Assembly: GCA_046462535.1 (NCBI GenBank)
Contig: JBKGVF010000007.1
Span: 11,275 to 75,274 of the forward strand
Length of the DNA: 64,000 nucleotides
From: JAAZCI01 sp046462535
GTDB taxonomy: Bacteria > Pseudomonadota > Gammaproteobacteria > Cardiobacteriales > Wohlfahrtiimonadaceae
Direction: 5' to 3'
Shown here: positions 60,752 to 64,000 of the stretch, piece after piece
Layout: the number at the start of each line of letters is the position of its first letter
Numbering within the stretch: the stretch's first letter is position 1
Notes under the pieces: generated by a model
Database searches by the model: none
Told to the model about the DNA's origin: nothing
What the model saw: the letters and a program-made list of their open reading frames with translations, nothing else
Made by a program: the position numbers and the translations under genes

Positions 60752-62233
60752 TTACTCTAGTCCGGCCTCTTTAAGGGAGATGTTAAGTGCAGCAGCAATA
60801 CCTTTACCATATGCAGGATCTGCTTTATAGCAATTATTGATATGACGAATTTTAATCATCTGTTCAGCATTAGCCATATTACGGGCTGTGTTCTCAAAGA
60901 GGAGTGTCTGCTGTTCAGGGCTCATTAAGCGAAAGAGTTTTCCAGGTTGCTCATAGTAGTTATCATCATCCTCTCTAAAATCCCATTGTGTAGCAGCTCC
61001 ATAGAGCTCAAGTGGAGGCTCTTTATATTGAGGTTGCTCCTGCCACTCACCATAACTATTGGGTTCATATGCGATTGTACCTCCTTGATTACTATCGACT
61101 CGCATTGCGCCATCGCGATGGTAGCTATGGAAGGGGCAGCGGGGTTTATTAACAGGGATTTGATGGTGATTTACACCTAAACGATAGCGCTGTGCATCAC
61201 CATATGAGAAGAGCCGACCTTGCAACATCTTGTCAGGAGAAAAACCAATTCCGGGAACAATATTAGCTGGATTAAAAGCGGCTTGTTCTACATCAACAAA
61301 ATAATTATTTGGATTGCGATTAAGCTCAAAAGTGCCAACCGGGATAAGTGGGAAATCTTTTTTGTACCATACTTTCGTTAGATCGAAAGGGTTATATGGC
61401 ATATTATTCGCCTCCTCTTCACTCATCACCTGAATGAAGAGATCCCATTTAGGAAAATTTCCATTTTCAATAGCTTCATATAGATCTCTTTGATTTGCTT
61501 CACGATCTCTACCAACAATCTTTTCCGCCTCCTCATCAGTTGTATTTTTAATTCCTTGCTGGGTATGGAAGTGGAATTTTACCCAAACCCGCTCATTATC
61601 AGCATTAATCATACTGAAGGTGTGGCTTCCAAACCCATGCATGTGTCGATAAGACTTAGGAATACCCCGATCACTCATAGTAATTGTAATCTGATGTAGT
61701 GCTTCAGGAAGTGATGTCCAAAAGTCCCAATTGGTATTGGGTGAACGTAAATTAGTGCGAGGGTCACGTTTAATAGCGTGGTTTAGGTCGGGAAACTTTA
61801 GGGGATCACGAAAGAAAAAGACAGGTGTATTATTACCAACAAGATCCCAATTACCTTCTTCTGTGTAGAATCGCATTGCAAAGCCACGTATATCACGTTC
61901 AGTATCAGCGGCCCCTCGCTCTCCAGCGACTGTGGAAAAGCGCACAAACATATCTGTCTTTTTTCCTATTTCGGAAAATATTTTCGCACGTGTGTACTGT
62001 GTAATATCGTGGGTTACTGTAAATGTGCCAAATGCTCCGGAGCCTTTCGCATGCATTCTACGCTCTGGAATTACCTCTCGGTCAAAGTGGGCTAGTTTCT
62101 CTAAAAACCAAACATCCTGTAGCAACATTGGGCCACGAGGACCAGCAGTCATCACATTCTGATTGTCAGCAACAGGGGCACCAGCCGCGGTGGTTAATTT
62201 AGGTCTATCTTTATGATTATCTTGCTTAGACAT
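60752..62233 (-). CDS. katA: Catalase (small-subunit, clade 3 type)
   Basis: Catalase destroys H2O2. The 493-residue protein has FGTFTVTHDIT (catalytic His), RFSTVAGERGAADTERD, DIRGFAMRFYTEEGNWD, FFRDPLKFPD (catalytic Asn block upstream as NNTPVFF) and the heme-ligand motif RLFSYGDAQRYRLG with Tyr. Length and order are those of monofunctional small-subunit KatA. No signal peptide is seen. It is divergent from thiC across a 517-base region. With two cytochrome c peroxidases nearby it completes a peroxide-defence group. Confidence 0.96.
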   Translation of the reverse strand: MSKQDNHKDRPKLTTAAGAPVADNQNVMTAGPRGPMLLQDVWFLEKLAHFDREVIPERRMHAKGSGAFGTFTVTHDITQYTRAKIFSEIGKKTDMFVRFSTVAGERGAADTERDIRGFAMRFYTEEGNWDLVGNNTPVFFFRDPLKFPDLNHAIKRDPRTNLRSPNTNWDFWTSLPEALHQITITMSDRGIPKSYRHMHGFGSHTFSMINADNERVWVKFHFHTQQGIKNTTDEEAEKIVGRDREANQRDLYEAIENGNFPKWDLFIQVMSEEEANNMPYNPFDLTKVWYKKDFPLIPVGTFELNRNPNNYFVDVEQAAFNPANIVPGIGFSPDKMLQGRLFSYGDAQRYRLGVNHHQIPVNKPRCPFHSYHRDGAMRVDSNQGGTIAYEPNSYGEWQEQPQYKEPPLELYGAATQWDFREDDDNYYEQPGKLFRLMSPEQQTLLFENTARNMANAEQMIKIRHINNCYKADPAYGKGIAAALNISLKEAGLE

Positions 62234-62415
62234 CTCTCTATATCCTTTTTTAATGAATGGGTAGTTTCAGTATTTACCTTTAAGAGATAAGAGACAAATC
62301 AAACCTTTATATCTTGTAGATTAAAAAATACGATCATTTAAATGTTTTGTAGAGTATAGGTGCAGATTATGATAATTCGCCAGAGCAGAGATCTTGCTAA
62401 TAAGAGGGCCATCTA
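62234..62415. other. katA upstream region
   Basis: About 180 bases of AT-rich DNA between katA and the thiC promoter. The katA ribosome-binding site AGAG lies at its start; I see no clear -35/-10 pair or OxyR-type repeat for katA. Confidence 0.4.
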
Positions 62416-62444
62416 TTGCATTATCGGACGTTTTACGCTATAAG
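62416..62444 (+). promoter_or_regulatory. Sigma-70 promoter of thiC
   Basis: TTGCAT (62416-62421), 17-base spacer, TATAAG (62439-62444); the expected start near 62451 lies just before the TPP aptamer. Confidence 0.65.
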
Positions 62445-62473
62445 CACTACAGGAGTAAGAACTTTAACTCCGA

Positions 62474-62572
62474 TCACTAGGGGTGTCCGAGGCGTCGGGC
62501 TGAGATTAGCATTCGTTCCATGCTTAAACCCTCAGGACCTGATCTGGCTCATACCAGCGTAGGGAAGTATGA
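62474..62572 (+). promoter_or_regulatory. TPP (THI-box) riboswitch
   Basis: All conserved blocks are present: GGGGTGTCC (62480-62488), the pyrimidine-binding GCTGAGA (62499-62505), then CAGGACCTGATCTGG (62533-62547) and ATACCAGCGTAGGGAAG (62551-62567). Thiamine pyrophosphate binding should shut off the downstream thi gene. The order and spacing match the THI element closely. Confidence 0.95.
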
Positions 62573-62604
62573 AAAATCATTAATGATTAATCGTGTTGAT
62601 TAGG

Positions 62605-62667
62605 CCTGAGTTGAGAAGCAGAGGAGATGCAATTAATACTCTTGATGCTTTTTTCTCAGGTTTTTTT
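62605..62667 (+). terminator. Long terminator hairpin of the thiC riboswitch
   Basis: CCTGAG (62605-62610) pairs with CTCAGG (62655-62660), and AAGCA (62616-62620) with TGCTT (62646-62650). Seven T (62661-62667) follow. It is the likely expression platform of the TPP switch. Confidence 0.7.
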
Positions 62668-62750
62668 CTGCATGAATTACGCCTAACGCCAGAATCTCGT
62701 CTTTTATTATCAATCACAATAGCAATAAAGGATTATAAAGGAGAGGTTTA

Positions 62751-64000
62751 ATGTCTAATCAAAGAGATCATTCGATCACGTTAATGGAGCAGTTTCCTAA
62801 CAGTAGGAAGGTCTATGTTGAGGGGAGTCGCCCCGATATCCGGGTGCCTATGCGTGAGATAACGCTACACGACACCTTAGGTCCTAATGGGGAGGTTATT
62901 GAGAAAAACCCTCCATTTAGAGTCTATGATACAAGTGGCCCCTATACTGATGAAAATTATAAAGTAGATTTAACAAAGGGGCTGCCACCATTGAAGCGTC
63001 CATGGGTCTTAGAGCGTGGAGATGTAGAGGAGTATGAAGGGCGGGAGCGTAAGGCAATCGATGATGGTTATAAGCGTGAAGATGATCCTCGATTACAAGA
63101 GGGGGTTTTTCCAGGATTAAAGCGTAAGCCTCTTCGTGCAAAGCCGGGCAAGAATGTGACGCAGATGCATTATGCTCGTCAGGGAATTATTACGCCCGAG
63201 ATGGAGTTTATCGCAATCCGTGAAGGAGTCGAGCCTGAGTTTGTGCGCTCTGAAGTTGCGCGCGGTGCAGCGATTATCCCATCTAATATTAATCACCCCG
63301 AAGCAGAACCCATGATTATTGGTAAAAACTTCCATGTAAAGATTAATGCCAATATCGGAAACTCAGCGATCACCTCTTCGATTGAAGAAGAGGTCGAAAA
63401 GATGACGTGGGCAACCCGCTGGGGTGCAGATAACGTTATGGATCTCTCTACGGGTAAAGATATTCACAAAACTCGTGAGTGGATTATCCGTAACTCTGCT
63501 GTGCCGATCGGAACAGTACCAATCTACCAAGCGCTCGAAAAAGTAAATGGCATTGCTGAAGATCTCACGTGGGAAGTCTTCCGCGATACCTTAATTGAGC
63601 AGGCAGAACAGGGAGTGGATTACTTCACCATTCATGCCGGTGTTCTTCTTCGCTATATCCCGATGACGGCAAAACGTGTAACGGGAATTGTCTCTCGTGG
63701 GGGCTCTATTATGGCGCAGTGGTGTTTAGCCCACCATAAAGAGAATTTCATCTATGAAAATTTTGAAGAGATCTGCGAAATCATGAAGCAGTACGATATC
63801 GCATTCTCACTTGGGGATGGATTACGTCCAGGCTCGATCGCCGATGCAAACGATGAGGCGCAATTTGCGGAGCTCAAAACATTGGGTGAACTCACTAAGA
63901 TTGCATGGGAACATGATGTTCAAACCATGATCGAAGGACCAGGTCATGTGCCGATGCATAAGATTAAAGAGAATATGGAGATGCAGGAGAAGTATTGTGG
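62751..64000 (+). CDS. thiC: Phosphomethylpyrimidine synthase ThiC (3' partial)
   Basis: ThiC is a radical SAM enzyme that rearranges aminoimidazole ribotide to the thiamine pyrimidine. The frame runs from ATG 62751 (AGGAGAGG upstream) to the window edge, 416 codons. It shows SRPDIRVPMREITL, the YDTSGPYTDE block, MHYARQGIITPEMEFIAIRE, VDYFTIHAGVLL, MSRGGS-like SRGGSIMAQWCL, SLGDGLRPGSIADAND and IEGPGHVPMHKI. The C-terminal [4Fe-4S] CxxCxxxxC motif lies beyond the window. Regulated by the TPP riboswitch. Confidence 0.97.
   Translation, partial: MSNQRDHSITLMEQFPNSRKVYVEGSRPDIRVPMREITLHDTLGPNGEVIEKNPPFRVYDTSGPYTDENYKVDLTKGLPPLKRPWVLERGDVEEYEGRERKAIDDGYKREDDPRLQEGVFPGLKRKPLRAKPGKNVTQMHYARQGIITPEMEFIAIREGVEPEFVRSEVARGAAIIPSNINHPEAEPMIIGKNFHVKINANIGNSAITSSIEEEVEKMTWATRWGADNVMDLSTGKDIHKTREWIIRNSAVPIGTVPIYQALEKVNGIAEDLTWEVFRDTLIEQAEQGVDYFTIHAGVLLRYIPMTAKRVTGIVSRGGSIMAQWCLAHHKENFIYENFEEICEIMKQYDIAFSLGDGLRPGSIADANDEAQFAELKTLGELTKIAWEHDVQTMIEGPGHVPMHKIKENMEMQEKYC

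Noticed and set aside
1..64000. Search for CRISPR arrays, insertion sequences, prophage genes and toxin-antitoxin pairs
   Set aside because: No direct-repeat arrays, transposase or phage motifs were seen; gene content is core chromosome.

Overview
The window reads as a contiguous piece of a gammaproteobacterial chromosome. It is fairly AT-rich by eye and densely coding. The evidence is a full LPS/outer-membrane export set (lptE, lolB, bamE, kdsA) and gammaproteobacterial gene orders: pilMNOPQ-aroK-aroB-damX, lolB/ispE beside tRNA-Gln and prs, rpmH-rnpA-yidD-yidC-mnmE, and xerD-dsbC. The mixture hints at a deep-branching gammaproteobacterium such as a Cardiobacteriales relative, but that placement is an inference from style, not from a search. 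I see no phage, insertion sequence, integron or CRISPR array.

Layout: 0-6 kb holds the 3' part of a FimX-like REC-PAS-GGDEF-EAL protein, lptE, folE2, ruvB and a fusion of a DUF455 ferritin-like domain with NagZ. 6-15 kb holds typA, fbaA, rlmB, a ghrA-like dehydrogenase, mscL, arcC, tehB and an Smr-domain gene, plus a short membrane-protein gene before rlmB. 15-16 kb is a two-gene unit, a VUT-family queuosine-precursor transporter and a divergent QueF-like protein, behind what I read as a class I preQ1 riboswitch that takes in the Shine-Dalgarno sequence. 16-20 kb has rlmD, rdgC and parE.

20.5-31.6 kb is one tightly packed co-directional run: pilMNOPQ, aroK, aroB, damX-like, bamE, a small unknown, kdsA, maf and a membrane TPR protein. 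It ends at a two-way terminator shared with ftsY. tRNA-Val and a CAU tRNA (Ile2-like) follow, then a zinc alcohol dehydrogenase, xpt, a B12-binding radical SAM protein, ispE/lolB, tRNA-Gln, prs and yggX.

40-49 kb holds leuA behind a leucine-rich leader peptide and terminator (attenuator), two small secreted four-cysteine paralogues, metK with a hairpin leader, the rpmH-rnpA-yidD-yidC-mnmE cluster and a Lys/Glu-rich repeat lipoprotein. 49-56.5 kb has a Na/Pi cotransporter homologue, xerD, dsbC and a shorter DsbC-like paralogue, yhbY and ftsH. 56.5-62.2 kb groups two di-heme cytochrome c peroxidases, a CDF metal transporter with a Cys-rich tail, an acetyltransferase and catalase, which looks like a peroxide/metal defence neighbourhood. 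The window ends inside thiC, behind a TPP riboswitch and terminator.

Most genes are housekeeping. The parts that deserve a second look are the preQ1 riboswitch unit with its QueF-like protein lacking the usual catalytic Asp, the DUF455-NagZ fusion, the leu and metK leaders, the paired small Cys proteins and the paired DsbC proteins. Start codons were adjusted where ribosome-binding sites or family alignment favour an internal start. Alignments to family sequences were made from memory.
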